This document shows, one piece after another, positions 40,973-49,858 of a stretch of DNA of 64,000 bases. Every line of letters begins with the position of its first letter. Position 1 is the stretch's first letter. Origin of the DNA: Eubacteriales bacterium. GTDB lineage: Bacteria; Bacillota; Clostridia; Tissierellales; GPF-1. The notes below the pieces were generated by a model. The model searched no databases and was not told the origin of the DNA. It worked only from the letters and a program-made list of their open reading frames with translations. The stretch lies in NCBI GenBank assembly GCA_030625815.1, contig DAOUQF010000014.1, positions 1-64,000 on the forward strand, in the 5' to 3' direction. Position numbers and translations under genes: made by a program.

Positions 40973-42802
40973 ATGTGCGGAATCGTAGGGTATATTGGAA
41001 ACAAGCAAGCAACAGAGGTTTTATTGGAAGGGTTGAGCCGATTGGAATATCGGGGATATGATTCAGCGGGGGTAGCGATCTTTGCGGATCAACAGATTCG
41101 GGTGGAGAAACGCGCCGGACGCTTGGCAAATCTTGCCGGTGTGATTGAGCATTCACCGATCCAAGGACAGATGGGAATCGGACACACAAGGTGGGCGACT
41201 CACGGAGCGCCATCGGATCAAAACTCACATCCCCATACCAATGGAACCGAGGAGATCGCCGTTGTGCACAACGGGATCATCGAGAATTATATGGACATCA
41301 AGCAATGGCTCCAAGAAACCCACAAGATCGAATTTCGATCAGAAACAGATTCTGAAGTAATTGCGCATTTGATTGCGCATTATTATGAAGGTGATCTGAA
41401 AGTTGCTGTACAAAAGGCGACGGCTCGTCTGCAAGGGGCTTATGCGATTGCCGTTATGAGCCAAGACGAACCGGACCGCTTGATTGCAGTGAGAAAAGAC
41501 AGCCCTCTGATTGTCGGAAAGGGAGAAAATGAAAGCTTTATCGCCTCCGACATCCCGGCAATTTTGAAGTATACGCGCGATGTGTATTTCTTGGAAAATG
41601 GGGAGCTGGTAGACCTCAAACAAGATGAGATTTTAATCTTTGATGAGTTTGACCGTCCGGTCGAGCGGGAAGTTTTTCATGTGAATTGGGATTTGGCTTC
41701 TGCGGAAAAGGAAGGCTATCCGCATTTTATGCTCAAGGAAATTGAAGAACAGCCAGCAGGTGTGCGAGAGACCTTGAATCAACGTCTTTCTGAGGAAGGG
41801 AATCTGAATCTTGAAGGGTTAACCATGACCAAAGAGGATTTGGCGAAGGTGAATCAGGTTGTGATCGTCGCCTGTGGAACCGCTTATCATGCGGGACTGA
41901 TCGGGAAGGCTCTAATCGAGCGCTATGCAAGGATTCCGGTGACGGTCGATGTAGCCAGCGAGTTTCGATATCGAGACCTCTTCGTGGATGAGCAGACGCT
42001 GTTCATTGCCGTCAGCCAGTCGGGAGAAACCCTGGATACCTTGGCTGCCCTGCGTGAAGCGAAACGCAGAGGGGCGCGGGTATTGGCGATCTGCAACGTG
42101 GTTGGAAGCTCGGTTGCGCGGGAATCTGACGATGTGATGTATACCTGGGCGGGTCCTGAAATTGCCGTGGCATCCACAAAAGCCTTTACGACGCAATTGA
42201 TGGCGTTCCAGTTGATGGCTTTGCGATTCGCGGAATTGCGAGAGTCTATGAGTTCGGTTGAAATTGCCCATGTGATTGGTGAGTTGAAAGCCTTGCCGGA
42301 TCAGATTCAGGAAGTATTGAATTCGAAAGATGAAATATCAAATTTAGCCAATCAGCATTTTCATAAGGACAAGGTACTTTTTTTAGGTCGCGGAATGGAT
42401 TCGGATATTGCCTTGGAAGGCTCTTTGAAGTTGAAGGAGATTTCTTATATCAATTCATTTGCCATTGCAGCCGGCGAGATGAAACATGGCACCATTGCCT
42501 TGATTGAAGAGGGAACATTGGTGATCTGTTTGGCGACACAGGAGCATGTCTACGAGAAGACCCTTTCCAATATGAAAGAGGTCAAGGCGCGCGGTGCTTA
42601 TGTAGTTGCCATTGTGCAGGAAGACGCGCAGCAGGTGGAGGATATTGCCGATGTGGTGATTCGTTTGCCAAAGACAAACTCCATGCTGACGCCAATTTTG
42701 AGTGTGCTTCCGATGCAGTTGTTGGCGTACTACACATCTATTGAAAGAGGGAACGACGTCGATAAGCCGAGAAACTTGGCGAAGAGTGTGACGGTAGAGT
42801 AA
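40973..42802 (+). CDS. glmS: Glutamine-fructose-6-phosphate aminotransferase
   Basis: A 609-residue enzyme that makes glucosamine-6-phosphate from fructose-6-phosphate and glutamine, the first step to UDP-GlcNAc. The N-terminal glutaminase begins MCGIVGYIG with nucleophile Cys2 and has GHTRWATHG. Two sugar-isomerase domains follow with SQSGETLDT and CGTAYHAG. The end is KPRNLAKSVTVE as in the family. Longer in-frame starts upstream run through the ribozyme and would bury Cys2, so ATG 40973 is right. GGAGG lies 11 bases upstream. Confidence 0.97.
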   Translation: MCGIVGYIGNKQATEVLLEGLSRLEYRGYDSAGVAIFADQQIRVEKRAGRLANLAGVIEHSPIQGQMGIGHTRWATHGAPSDQNSHPHTNGTEEIAVVHNGIIENYMDIKQWLQETHKIEFRSETDSEVIAHLIAHYYEGDLKVAVQKATARLQGAYAIAVMSQDEPDRLIAVRKDSPLIVGKGENESFIASDIPAILKYTRDVYFLENGELVDLKQDEILIFDEFDRPVEREVFHVNWDLASAEKEGYPHFMLKEIEEQPAGVRETLNQRLSEEGNLNLEGLTMTKEDLAKVNQVVIVACGTAYHAGLIGKALIERYARIPVTVDVASEFRYRDLFVDEQTLFIAVSQSGETLDTLAALREAKRRGARVLAICNVVGSSVARESDDVMYTWAGPEIAVASTKAFTTQLMAFQLMALRFAELRESMSSVEIAHVIGELKALPDQIQEVLNSKDEISNLANQHFHKDKVLFLGRGMDSDIALEGSLKLKEISYINSFAIAAGEMKHGTIALIEEGTLVICLATQEHVYEKTLSNMKEVKARGAYVVAIVQEDAQQVEDIADVVIRLPKTNSMLTPILSVLPMQLLAYYTSIERGNDVDKPRNLAKSVTVE

Positions 42803-42851
42803 GGGAACTGAAGAGATACTCAGTTGTAAGAAGTCTAAATAGAAGCAAAAT

Positions 42852-42902
42852 AAAATCCCAGGAATCTCAGTTGAAAGACTGGTTTATTTCTGGGGTTTTT
42901 TT
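42852..42902 (+). terminator. Terminator after glmS
   Basis: AAAATCCCAGGAAT pairs with ATTTCTGGGGTTTT (14 positions, two G-U) around an inner CAGT/ACTG hairpin, then T7. Confidence 0.85.
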
Positions 42903-43100
42903 ATGCCCAGAACCATGCCTCTTGGCTCCTAGATCCAAATCCCATTCTATGAAGAGCGTTTTCTTGATATGCGGGATGAATAGCGGGTGATTAATTACCA
43001 TGCTTCTTTCCGATTGTTTGATCCAGGCAGATGTAAGAATATTGTAAGTTGATGATTGCAAATAAAGGATATTTATATGGTAAAATAGCATTAGAATTAA
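42903..43100. other. Intergenic region before the hypothetical gene at 43226
   Basis: No gene supported. A likely promoter is TTGCAA (43056) with an extended -10 TGGTAAAAT (43078-43086), spacer 19. This stretch and the gene after it are more A+T-rich than their neighbours. Confidence 0.5.
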
Positions 43101-43229
43101 ATGGTTATCCTACAAAATTTGAAATCTAATCTGGAAGCAGAACATGTAAAGGCGATTATGACGTCTGGAATAAGTAAGTTGCCTTTGGTTATTGTATTGG
43201 GGCAGGAATATAACGAGGTGTTAAAATGA
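43101..43229 (+). CDS. Possible 42-residue leader or remnant ORF
   Basis: An ORF from ATG 43101 runs to TGA 43227-43229, overlapping the next gene's start as ATGA. It begins about eight bases after the expected transcription start and has no clear ribosome site. The product looks protein-like (it contains LEAEHVKAIM and LPLVIVLGQEY) but matches no family I know. It may couple translation to the downstream gene or be the remains of a lost gene. Confidence 0.3.
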   Translation: MVILQNLKSNLEAEHVKAIMTSGISKLPLVIVLGQEYNEVLK

Positions 43230-43774
43230 AAAGAATACAAATAAAAAGTCTAGTAATTATAAGTATGATCGTGATATTTTTTAGTTACCAATCATATCAA
43301 ATATATGAAGATCATCAAATAGTAAATCTTATAAACAGTTTTAGCCGAAGCACACAATGCGAAATAACACTAGCAAGTGGAGTTGAAATCGTCATTGAAG
43401 GAACTGAATGGGGAAAAATCACGAAAGACGGTGTGGGTTTTTTCATTAACGGCAATGGAAGGAAAACTTACAAAGAACAAGAACTGGTTGATTTAATGGA
43501 GATAAAACTCTATAACGACAATATAATTCTTAGTGAACTACAAATAAAAGAAATCGTATCTTCCGATGAAATATTAAATATATTACATACCAATGCTACT
43601 TTGCCAGTACCGGAACCCGCTTTCAGTGGGGAAAAAAATCAAGCAAAATACTATGACGAAATTAATGGCAGGAAGATCATTGTGATTGGGGGAAAACAAT
43701 ACTGTACAAATTTGGAAGAATTTTTACAGCCATTATTTGATTATCTAAATGGAAATGAGTATTTATTAGACTAG
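43226..43774 (+). CDS. Hypothetical protein with N-terminal membrane anchor
   Basis: A 182-residue protein I do not recognise. One hydrophobic segment at about residues 8-22 acts as a signal anchor, leaving a ~155-residue domain probably outside the cell. That domain is rich in Ile, Asn and Glu, with two Cys (in TQCEITL and KQYCTNL) that could pair. Codon use is more A+T-rich than in the flanking genes, which hints at later gain. It is bounded by terminators on both sides, so it is an independent unit. The start has GAGGTG eight bases upstream. Confidence 0.6.
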   Translation: MKRIQIKSLVIISMIVIFFSYQSYQIYEDHQIVNLINSFSRSTQCEITLASGVEIVIEGTEWGKITKDGVGFFINGNGRKTYKEQELVDLMEIKLYNDNIILSELQIKEIVSSDEILNILHTNATLPVPEPAFSGEKNQAKYYDEINGRKIIVIGGKQYCTNLEEFLQPLFDYLNGNEYLLD

Positions 43775-43813
43775 TTATAAAACAAGTAAAGGAAAATACA
43801 CGATACGCATTCA

Positions 43814-43858
43814 AAAGCCTTGAAAGCTCAACTAGATTGAGCTTTCAAGGCTTTTTGT
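43814..43858 (+). terminator. Terminator after the hypothetical gene
   Basis: AAAGCCTTGAAAGCTCAA pairs perfectly with its complement over 18 bp (CTAGA loop), then T-rich sequence. Confidence 0.9.
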
Positions 43859-44121
43859 TTTGTTGAGTAGAATCTGGTGAAAAGGAATGATCGTTTTCCA
43901 TTAGAAGTGCACCAATCAGATGAAGCGGAGATGCTTCATTCGGGAAGATGCGGATGAAGTGTTCTCTGTGTCGGATTTCCTAGTTTGATTTTTGATGCTG
44001 TATTAAGTTTCATAAGTTTGACAACCAACTTTAGGTTGTTATCGTATAGGCGGATCGAACTTGATATTGATCGTGAATCAATTTGTGGTAAAGTATAGGG
44101 GACACGAAAGCGAGGCGCGGA
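43859..44121. other. Intergenic region before the ArAE-like gene
   Basis: No gene supported. It holds hairpins TGAAGC/GCTTCA (43920-43937) and ACAACC/GGTTGT (44021-44040). A likely promoter is TTGATC (44067) with an extended -10 TGGTAAAGT (44086-44094), spacer 16. Confidence 0.45.
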
Positions 44122-44589
44122 ATGAAAATTGGTTTACGGAATATAAAAACAGCTTTGGCGGTCAGTTTATGCATTTTCTTGTTTCAATTGCTGGATCGAC
44201 CCTATCCGTTTTATGCCTGCATTGCGGCGGTGATCTGCATGCAGCGCTCGGTTGTGCATTCTTTTCGCGTGGGTCGCGACCGGATGATTGGCACTATCTT
44301 GGGGGGCTTAGTTGGTCTGGGTGTTTATCTGGTATTTGGTCCGGTTTGGTATGCCACAGGGTTGGGCATTGTTATGGTTATTGCGTTGTGCAATCACTTT
44401 GGGAAACAGAGCTCAGTGGCGATTGCCTGCATTGTGCTGATTGCGATCACAACGAATTTAAAAGAAGTGACGGCAGTTGTATATGCAGCGAATCGAGTGT
44501 TGGATACCTTGATCGGCATTGTCATTGCCTTGGGAATCAATCGTATGATTCCTGGTAGAAAAACGATTGTGGAGGGAAAGACATCATGA
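44122..44589 (+). CDS. Small aromatic acid exporter (ArAE/FUSC-like) membrane protein
   Basis: A 155-residue protein with about four to five hydrophobic segments matching the membrane half of ArAE/DUF939 proteins (DRPYPFYACIAAVICMQ, GRDRMIGTILGG, ANRVLDTLIG). The soluble C-terminal domain of typical ~330-residue members is missing, and the end is clean with no sign of frameshift, so it is a naturally short form. Substrate unknown. It overlaps the next gene as ATGA. Confidence 0.8.
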   Translation: MKIGLRNIKTALAVSLCIFLFQLLDRPYPFYACIAAVICMQRSVVHSFRVGRDRMIGTILGGLVGLGVYLVFGPVWYATGLGIVMVIALCNHFGKQSSVAIACIVLIAITTNLKEVTAVVYAANRVLDTLIGIVIALGINRMIPGRKTIVEGKTS

Positions 44590-45128
44590 GATTTCATCGA
44601 ATGACAACAACGGAAGATTGCTGCTGGGAAGCGTGTTGGGAGATATACCAATCGAACTTTCCTTCCGGGGAGCGGAGACTGCTCCCGGATCAGAGACGTG
44701 CGCTTGAAGACGACCGCTATTACTGTATGGCGATTTTACAGGAGGATCATGTGGCGGGCATTCTTTTCTATTGGATGCTGCCGCCATTTCTTTTTGCTGA
44801 GTATCTCGCAATTGGAGAAGCATTCAAGGGGCGGGGAATCGGAACGACTGTGCTGTCATGGTTAAAACAAGAACCGGGACGATTGATTCTCGAGATCGAT
44901 CCGCCAATCGACACGATTGCGGTTCGCAGAATGAAATTTTATAAACGCGAAGGATTCGTTTTGAATTCCTACATACACATCAATCTGCCTTTGCGGGTTG
45001 GAGAGGAAGAGCTTCCTTTACGTGTGATGACGGTGGGAACGATTTTGAGCAAGGAAGAGTATGATGCATTTTTGTCCGTGCTTATGACGGACTTGATTCA
45101 GTACGGGGAAGGATATCGCGGGGAGTAA
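44586..45128 (+). CDS. GNAT-family N-acetyltransferase
   Basis: A 180-residue acetyltransferase with the acetyl-CoA loop AFKGRGIGTTVLSWL (about residues 80-94) and a RRMKFYKREGF C-terminal motif. Two Cys-rich positions near the start (EDCCWEACW) are unusual. Substrate unknown. It is translationally coupled to the ArAE-like gene, so the two share one transcript. Confidence 0.85.
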   Translation: MRFHRMTTTEDCCWEACWEIYQSNFPSGERRLLPDQRRALEDDRYYCMAILQEDHVAGILFYWMLPPFLFAEYLAIGEAFKGRGIGTTVLSWLKQEPGRLILEIDPPIDTIAVRRMKFYKREGFVLNSYIHINLPLRVGEEELPLRVMTVGTILSKEEYDAFLSVLMTDLIQYGEGYRGE

Positions 45129-45131
45129 GAC

Positions 45132-45160
45132 TTGTCAATTTGTCTTTTTTCCGGTATATA
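45132..45160 (+). promoter_or_regulatory. Promoter of the LytS/LytTR genes
   Basis: TTGTCA (45132) and TATATA (45155) with a 17-base spacer, about 20 bases before the ATG at 45182. Confidence 0.7.
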
Positions 45161-45181
45161 TGAGAAAAGGGCGGTGGCGAA

Positions 45182-46888
45182 ATGGTTGGATTGCTCAGTC
45201 AAGAATTGTTTGAAAAATTAGGATTGATTTTTTTATTTGCATTTATTCTTTCGAAAACGAAACTCTTTCGGAATTTTATCGTACAGGAGAAAACACGCTC
45301 CATTCAGAAGTTGATCTTTATGATCGCTTTTGGTTTAGCAGGAGTATTGATGACCTATTGGGGGACGCCGGTTTCTGGCGGCATTGCCAATTCGAGAACG
45401 ATTCCGGTGGTAGCGGCGGGTATTTTTGGCGGTCCATGGGTAGGGCTTGGAGCTGGAGTCATTGCCGGATTTCATCGAATGTTTTTAGTGGTCGGCGGTG
45501 AATTGACAGCAGTTGCATGCGGGATTTCGACGGTATTGGGCGGCTTGATCGGCGGCCTGACCAAGCCATGGCTAGAGAAAAAATCACGGCCGTGGGTATA
45601 CGGTTTTTTTGTCGGATTAGGTGTAGAAGTGATTCAGATGGGATTGATTTTGTTGATTGCTCGCCCGTTTTCTGAAGCGCTGCGTTTGGTGGAAGTTATT
45701 TTCTTGCCGATGACCGTTTTGAATGCTATTGGCATTGCCTTATTTATGATGACTTCGCAGCAGATCTATGACGATCATGAAAAAGCGGGGGCGTTGAAGG
45801 CACAGTTGGCATTGGATATCGCGACGGAAACCCTTCCGGTTTTGCGAAAGGGGTTCACACGAAAAAGCACGATGCAAGCCGCGGAGATTATTCGAGCCAA
45901 GACACAAGTGGGCGCGGTTGCCTTTACAAATAAAAAAGAGGTGTTGGCCCATGTAGGCATCGGCGCTGACCATCATATTTCCGGAAATTTGATTGCGACG
46001 GATATGACATGTAGGGTTCTGGAAACGGGAAAGATGCAGATCGGTCAGAATCGTGAAGACATCGCTTGCGTGGAAAAGGGCTGCGGTTTGAAATCTGCGA
46101 TTGTCGTGCCTTTGTTCGCGAAAGATCAGCTGATCGGCACCCTGAAATTATATAAAAGAATTGAGAATGGCATTACTCCGTCAGACATTGGATTGGCAAA
46201 AGGCTTGGGAACCCTATTTTCTTCTCAAATCGAATTGAGTGAAATCGAATATCAAAAAAAGATGTTGAGGGAGTCGGAGCTGAAGCGGCTTCAGGCACAA
46301 ATTCATCCTCATTTTTTATTCAATGCGTTGAATACCATTGTGTCATTGGTGCGAACAGATCCGGAAATCGCGCGAAAATTATTAGTTGAACTCAGCTATT
46401 TTTTACGGTCTAGTTTTCGGCACCAAGAAACATTTATCAGTTTACGAGAAGAGGTGCGCACCATGGAAGCCTATCTGGCCATTGAGGCGGCGCGGTTTCA
46501 GTCTCGGCTGAAGGTGCGAATCGATGTGGAGGAAGGGCTTGAGTGCAGAATTCCGCCGTTGATTCTTCAGCCTTTGGTGGAGAATGCGGTCAAACATGGT
46601 TTGCTGCCGAAAAAAGAGGGTGGAACGGTTGTTCTATCGGTCAATCGGGTCGATCAAAAGATAGTATTTACGGTGATGGATGATGGCGTGGGCATTCCTG
46701 AGGAAGAAATGCATCATTTGCTCAAGAAGAAGAAAAGCGGTGGGATTGGACTCCACAATGTGAATGAACGGTTGAAAAGCATCTATGGTGAAACCTTGAT
46801 CGTGAGCAGTGAAGTGGGGAGAGGAACAGCCATATCGTTTCAAATTCCAGATAGGAGGATGACGAGTGATACGAGTCATGTTGGTTGA
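45182..46888 (+). CDS. LytS-type sensor histidine kinase
   Basis: A 568-residue membrane sensor with a 5TMR-LYT membrane domain (about 1-200, with NSRTIPVVAAGIFGGPW), a GAF domain (about 220-355) and a HisKA-like/HATPase module. The phospho-accepting His is in QIHPHFLFNALN; the ATP site shows NAVKHGL and DDGVGIPEE. Members sense wall state or external pyruvate and related acids. It overlaps the response regulator gene at 46866. With a CstA-type transporter gene next, control of that importer as in BtsS/BtsR-type systems is likely (inference). Confidence 0.92.
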   Translation: MVGLLSQELFEKLGLIFLFAFILSKTKLFRNFIVQEKTRSIQKLIFMIAFGLAGVLMTYWGTPVSGGIANSRTIPVVAAGIFGGPWVGLGAGVIAGFHRMFLVVGGELTAVACGISTVLGGLIGGLTKPWLEKKSRPWVYGFFVGLGVEVIQMGLILLIARPFSEALRLVEVIFLPMTVLNAIGIALFMMTSQQIYDDHEKAGALKAQLALDIATETLPVLRKGFTRKSTMQAAEIIRAKTQVGAVAFTNKKEVLAHVGIGADHHISGNLIATDMTCRVLETGKMQIGQNREDIACVEKGCGLKSAIVVPLFAKDQLIGTLKLYKRIENGITPSDIGLAKGLGTLFSSQIELSEIEYQKKMLRESELKRLQAQIHPHFLFNALNTIVSLVRTDPEIARKLLVELSYFLRSSFRHQETFISLREEVRTMEAYLAIEAARFQSRLKVRIDVEEGLECRIPPLILQPLVENAVKHGLLPKKEGGTVVLSVNRVDQKIVFTVMDDGVGIPEEEMHHLLKKKKSGGIGLHNVNERLKSIYGETLIVSSEVGRGTAISFQIPDRRMTSDTSHVG

Positions 46889-47621
46889 TGATGAGCGACC
46901 ATCTTTGAATGAGTTGCAATATATTTTAAATAAGATTGAGGGAGTCAAGGTGGAAGCGCAGTTTTGCGATGCCGTTGACGCCTTGCAAAATTTTTCCACC
47001 ATCGATCCTGATGTGGTGTTTTTGGATATTGAGATGCCTGAGTTGGATGGATTAAGCTTAGCGGAAGAATTGATTCAGCAAAAGCCGGAGCTGGCGATTG
47101 TGTTTGCGACAGCCTTTGATCATTATGCCCTGCAAGCTTTTGAACATCATGCCATGGATTATGTTTTGAAACCCTTCGAGGAAGAACGGATACAAAAGGC
47201 GATGGATCGGATCCGTGAACGGGTAGGGAGCCGAGATGAAGTGGAGGAACGCTTTGCACAAATCGAAGCCTTTCGCCGCGAGGGGTTTCGGGTGAAGCGC
47301 ATTTCCGTTTGGGTCAATGATCGAATTGTTTTGATGCCTCTAGAAAAAATCGCCTACTTTGTTGCGGAAGAGGGAACGGTATTCTTGGTTGAAGGGGATC
47401 ACCGCCACGAATTGCATGCGACCATGGCCCAATTGGAAGCAAGATTTCATGGGGATGGATTTTTCCGATGCCACAGGAGTTACTTAGTGAATCTTTCGCG
47501 TGTGGAGGAGATGATTCCTTGGTTTAACAACACCTATGTCTTGAAGATTTCGGGGCAAACCGAAGAAATTCCAGTGAGCCGATCACGGGTGAAGGCCTTA
47601 AAGGAATACTATCAAATTTAA
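46866..47621 (+). CDS. LytTR-family response regulator
   Basis: A 251-residue regulator. The receiver domain has VDDERPS, the phospho-accepting Asp in VVFLDIEMPELDG and Lys in DYVLKPFE. The C-terminal LytTR DNA-binding domain (about 140-250) has RISVWVNDRIVLM and FFRCHRSYLVNL. The start is a GTG with AGGAGG five bases upstream, inside the kinase gene. Partner of the sensor at 45182. A terminator and the cstA-like gene follow. Confidence 0.93.
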   Translation: MIRVMLVDDERPSLNELQYILNKIEGVKVEAQFCDAVDALQNFSTIDPDVVFLDIEMPELDGLSLAEELIQQKPELAIVFATAFDHYALQAFEHHAMDYVLKPFEEERIQKAMDRIRERVGSRDEVEERFAQIEAFRREGFRVKRISVWVNDRIVLMPLEKIAYFVAEEGTVFLVEGDHRHELHATMAQLEARFHGDGFFRCHRSYLVNLSRVEEMIPWFNNTYVLKISGQTEEIPVSRSRVKALKEYYQI

Positions 47622-47646
47622 TTGGCGGCAGCCAAATGCATTTCGG

Positions 47647-47677
47647 GAGGGTGAATTGACGATTCACCCTCTCTTTT
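47647..47677 (+). terminator. Terminator of the two-component operon
   Basis: GAGGGTGAAT and ATTCACCCTC form a 10-bp stem, then CTTTTTG. Confidence 0.85.
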
Positions 47678-47679
47678 TG

Positions 47680-47710
47680 TCGTTCCATCCATTGGCAGGA
47701 AACCGTTTCC
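47680..47710 (+). promoter_or_regulatory. Possible LytTR direct repeats upstream of the cstA-like gene
   Basis: TCGTTCCAT (47680) and ACCGTTTCC (47702) are two imperfect copies of a CGTTxC core about two helix turns apart, the layout LytTR regulators use. A third CGTTTC starts at 47712. The match to a known consensus is loose. Confidence 0.35.
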
Positions 47711-47755
47711 TCGTTTCTTGATACACTGAGATCAATTAAAAAAGGAGGACGACAA

Positions 47756-49180
47756 ATGGTATCATTTTTATTATCGGTAGTGGCATTGATAGTTGGGTAT
47801 TTTGTTTACGGGAAATTTGTTGAGAAAGTTTACGGTGTAGATGAAAACAGAGAGACGCCGGCGATCGCGAAAGCGGATGGCGTTGACTTTGTGGAGATGG
47901 GATGGAAAAAGGCGTTTCTGATTCAATTTTTGAACATCGCCGGACTTGGACCGATCTTCGGTGCAATCGCAGGAGCCCTTTGGGGACCAATCGCATTTTT
48001 GTGGATCGTATTAGGTTCCATCTTTGCGGGAGCTGTTCATGACTATTTCGCGGGTATGCTTTCCATGCGACATGGCGGGGATACGATGGCAGAAATTGTT
48101 GGACGTTACTTAGGTACAAGCGCAAAGAACGTGATGCGTGTATTCTCGGTTTTACTTTTGATCTTGGTCGGTGTTGTGTTTATCAACGGACCAGCAGGAC
48201 TCTTGGAAAACATGACGGGAATCAATAAGTTTGTCTTCTTGGGTATTATCATCGCGTATTATTTGTTGGCAACTGTTTTGCCAGTAGACAAGGTGATTGG
48301 AAAGATCTATCCGATTTTCGGCGCAGCTCTTTTAATCATGGGTGTTGGCATTATCGGTGGTATTATTTTAAAGGGATACACCATTCCTGAGATTTCTTTC
48401 GCCAATATGCACCCGGCAGGGAAATCGATCTTTCCATTCTTATTTGTCACGATCGCATGTGGTGCAATTAGTGGATTCCATGCCACACAATCGCCAATTA
48501 TGGCACGCTGCTTAAAGAATGAAAAACAAGGTCGCCGTGTATTTTATGGTGCCATGATCGCAGAGGGTATGATTGCCTTGATTTGGGCAGCGGCTGCAAT
48601 GAGTTTCTTCGGTTCTGTAGAAGCGTTGAGTGAAGCAGGTTCTGCAGCGGTTGTTGTCAATACGATCTCCAGCTCGCTATTGGGACCAGTCGGTGGAATC
48701 TTGGCAGTATTGGGTGTTGTAGCAGCGCCAATCACATCTGGCGACACGGCCTTCAGAAGTGCTCGTATGGCGATTGCTGATGCCATCGGTCTGAAGCAAG
48801 ACGCATTTGCAAATCGGTTCAAGGTAGCCATTCCGTTGTTTGCGATTGGATTGGCATTATGTTTTATTGATTTCTCCATCATCTGGAGATACTTCGCATG
48901 GTCAAACCAAACTCTGGCAACCATCATGCTTTGGACATCAGCTGCGTTCCTAGTGAAAGAAAAGAAATTCCATTGGATCGCGACAATTCCTGCTACCTTT
49001 ATGACGGCAGTGATTACCAGCTATATCTTGGTTGCGCCTGAAGGACTTCGATTGCCAGAATCTTTCGGAGTGCCGGCAGGGATTGCTATAGCGTTGGCAA
49101 CTTTTGTTTTCTTCTTGGTGAAAGCAGGAAAAACATCGAAAACAGAGACAGATGAAACAAAAAATAATAAAGCAGCATAG
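47756..49180 (+). CDS. CstA-family transporter (peptide/pyruvate type)
   Basis: A 474-residue membrane protein with about 13 hydrophobic segments. CstA-family landmarks are FLNIAGLGPIFGAIAGALWGP, HDYFAGMLSMRHGG, CGAISGFHATQSP and SGDTAFRSARMAIAD. Relatives take up peptides or pyruvate under carbon limitation. The protein is shorter than E. coli CstA (~700), as is common in Firmicutes. AAAGGAGGACG precedes the ATG. The adjacent LytS/LytTR pair is the likely regulator. Confidence 0.92.
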   Translation: MVSFLLSVVALIVGYFVYGKFVEKVYGVDENRETPAIAKADGVDFVEMGWKKAFLIQFLNIAGLGPIFGAIAGALWGPIAFLWIVLGSIFAGAVHDYFAGMLSMRHGGDTMAEIVGRYLGTSAKNVMRVFSVLLLILVGVVFINGPAGLLENMTGINKFVFLGIIIAYYLLATVLPVDKVIGKIYPIFGAALLIMGVGIIGGIILKGYTIPEISFANMHPAGKSIFPFLFVTIACGAISGFHATQSPIMARCLKNEKQGRRVFYGAMIAEGMIALIWAAAAMSFFGSVEALSEAGSAAVVVNTISSSLLGPVGGILAVLGVVAAPITSGDTAFRSARMAIADAIGLKQDAFANRFKVAIPLFAIGLALCFIDFSIIWRYFAWSNQTLATIMLWTSAAFLVKEKKFHWIATIPATFMTAVITSYILVAPEGLRLPESFGVPAGIAIALATFVFFLVKAGKTSKTETDETKNNKAA

Positions 49181-49185
49181 TGAGA

Positions 49186-49216
49186 AGGGATGGAGTTTTT
49201 GCTCCATCCTTTTTTT
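49186..49216 (+). terminator. Terminator after the cstA-like gene
   Basis: GGATGGAG and CTCCATCC form an 8-bp stem followed by T7. Confidence 0.9.
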
Positions 49217-49249
49217 GCGTGATATAATAAAAGGAAAAGGAGAACGCTC

Positions 49250-49774
49250 ATGTTGTTGAAAGGCAAGAGGATTTGCGCGCTGGTGCATCATGATTTTGAG
49301 GACTTGGAATTATGGGTGCCGGTATATCGGTTACGAGAAGAAGGCGCTATTGTGGAATTGGTCGGGGAAGGTGCAAGTATTAAGTATAAAGGGAAATATG
49401 GGGTTCCCGCAATCTCGGAATTCTCTTTTGCCGAGGCGTTGGAAAGGGAATACGACGGCATTTTGGTGCCGGGCGGATGGGCGCCGGATAAGCTGAGAAG
49501 ATTCCCGGATGTCTTGGAATTGGTTAAAAAAATGGATGCCCAAGAAAAAACAATTGGCCAGATTTGCCATGCGGGATGGGTACTGATTTCTGCGGATATC
49601 CTAAAGGGAAAAATTGTGACCAGCACACCGGGAATCCGGGATGATATGCGAAATGCAGGTGCAATTTGGAAAGATGTTCCCGCTATTTCCGATGGACATA
49701 TTGTGTCGAGTCGCAGACCGCCGGATCTGCCGGAATATTGCAGGGAATTGATAGAAAATTTAAAAAACTCTTGA
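49250..49774 (+). CDS. DJ-1/PfpI-family protein
   Basis: A 174-residue protein of the class I glutamine-amidotransferase-like fold. The nucleophile elbow is QICHAGW with Cys106; EDLELWVPVYRLREEG and GILVPGGWAPDKLRR are family blocks. Relatives are stress-response deglycases, chaperones or peptidases; which applies is not known. A TATAAT at 49223-49228 is a possible -10. GGAGAA precedes the ATG. A strong promoter for the next transcript starts within its last codons. Confidence 0.9.
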   Translation: MLLKGKRICALVHHDFEDLELWVPVYRLREEGAIVELVGEGASIKYKGKYGVPAISEFSFAEALEREYDGILVPGGWAPDKLRRFPDVLELVKKMDAQEKTIGQICHAGWVLISADILKGKIVTSTPGIRDDMRNAGAIWKDVPAISDGHIVSSRRPPDLPEYCRELIENLKNS

Positions 49775-49799
49775 CAATCAAGCTATCGCGTCTTACAAT
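49771..49799 (+). promoter_or_regulatory. Strong promoter upstream of amt
   Basis: A consensus TTGACA (49771) with TACAAT (49794) and a 17-base spacer. The expected start is near 49806, 20 bases before a terminator-like hairpin. Confidence 0.85.
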
Positions 49800-49825
49800 C
49801 GGGATATCATTTGATTGGGCAAAGG

Positions 49826-49858
49826 CGTCCAGGGTTAATCCCCTGGACGTCTTTTTTT
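49826..49858 (+). terminator. Terminator-like hairpin in the amt leader
   Basis: CGTCCAGGG and CCCTGGACG form a 9-bp stem with the six-base loop TTAATC, then a T7 run. It lies between the strong promoter and the amt start, so it can act as an attenuator or end a short RNA of about 50 bases. Confidence 0.85.

Noticed and set aside
5680-43148. Shared GCAGAACATGTAA at about 5681 and 43137 as a dispersed repeat
   Set aside because: A 13-base match with no similarity on either side is within chance for 64 kb, and the two settings are unrelated.
49826-49858. ANTAR-type antitermination site in the amt leader
   Set aside because: The loop has six bases but not the A1/G4 pattern, and the required second hairpin is not seen.
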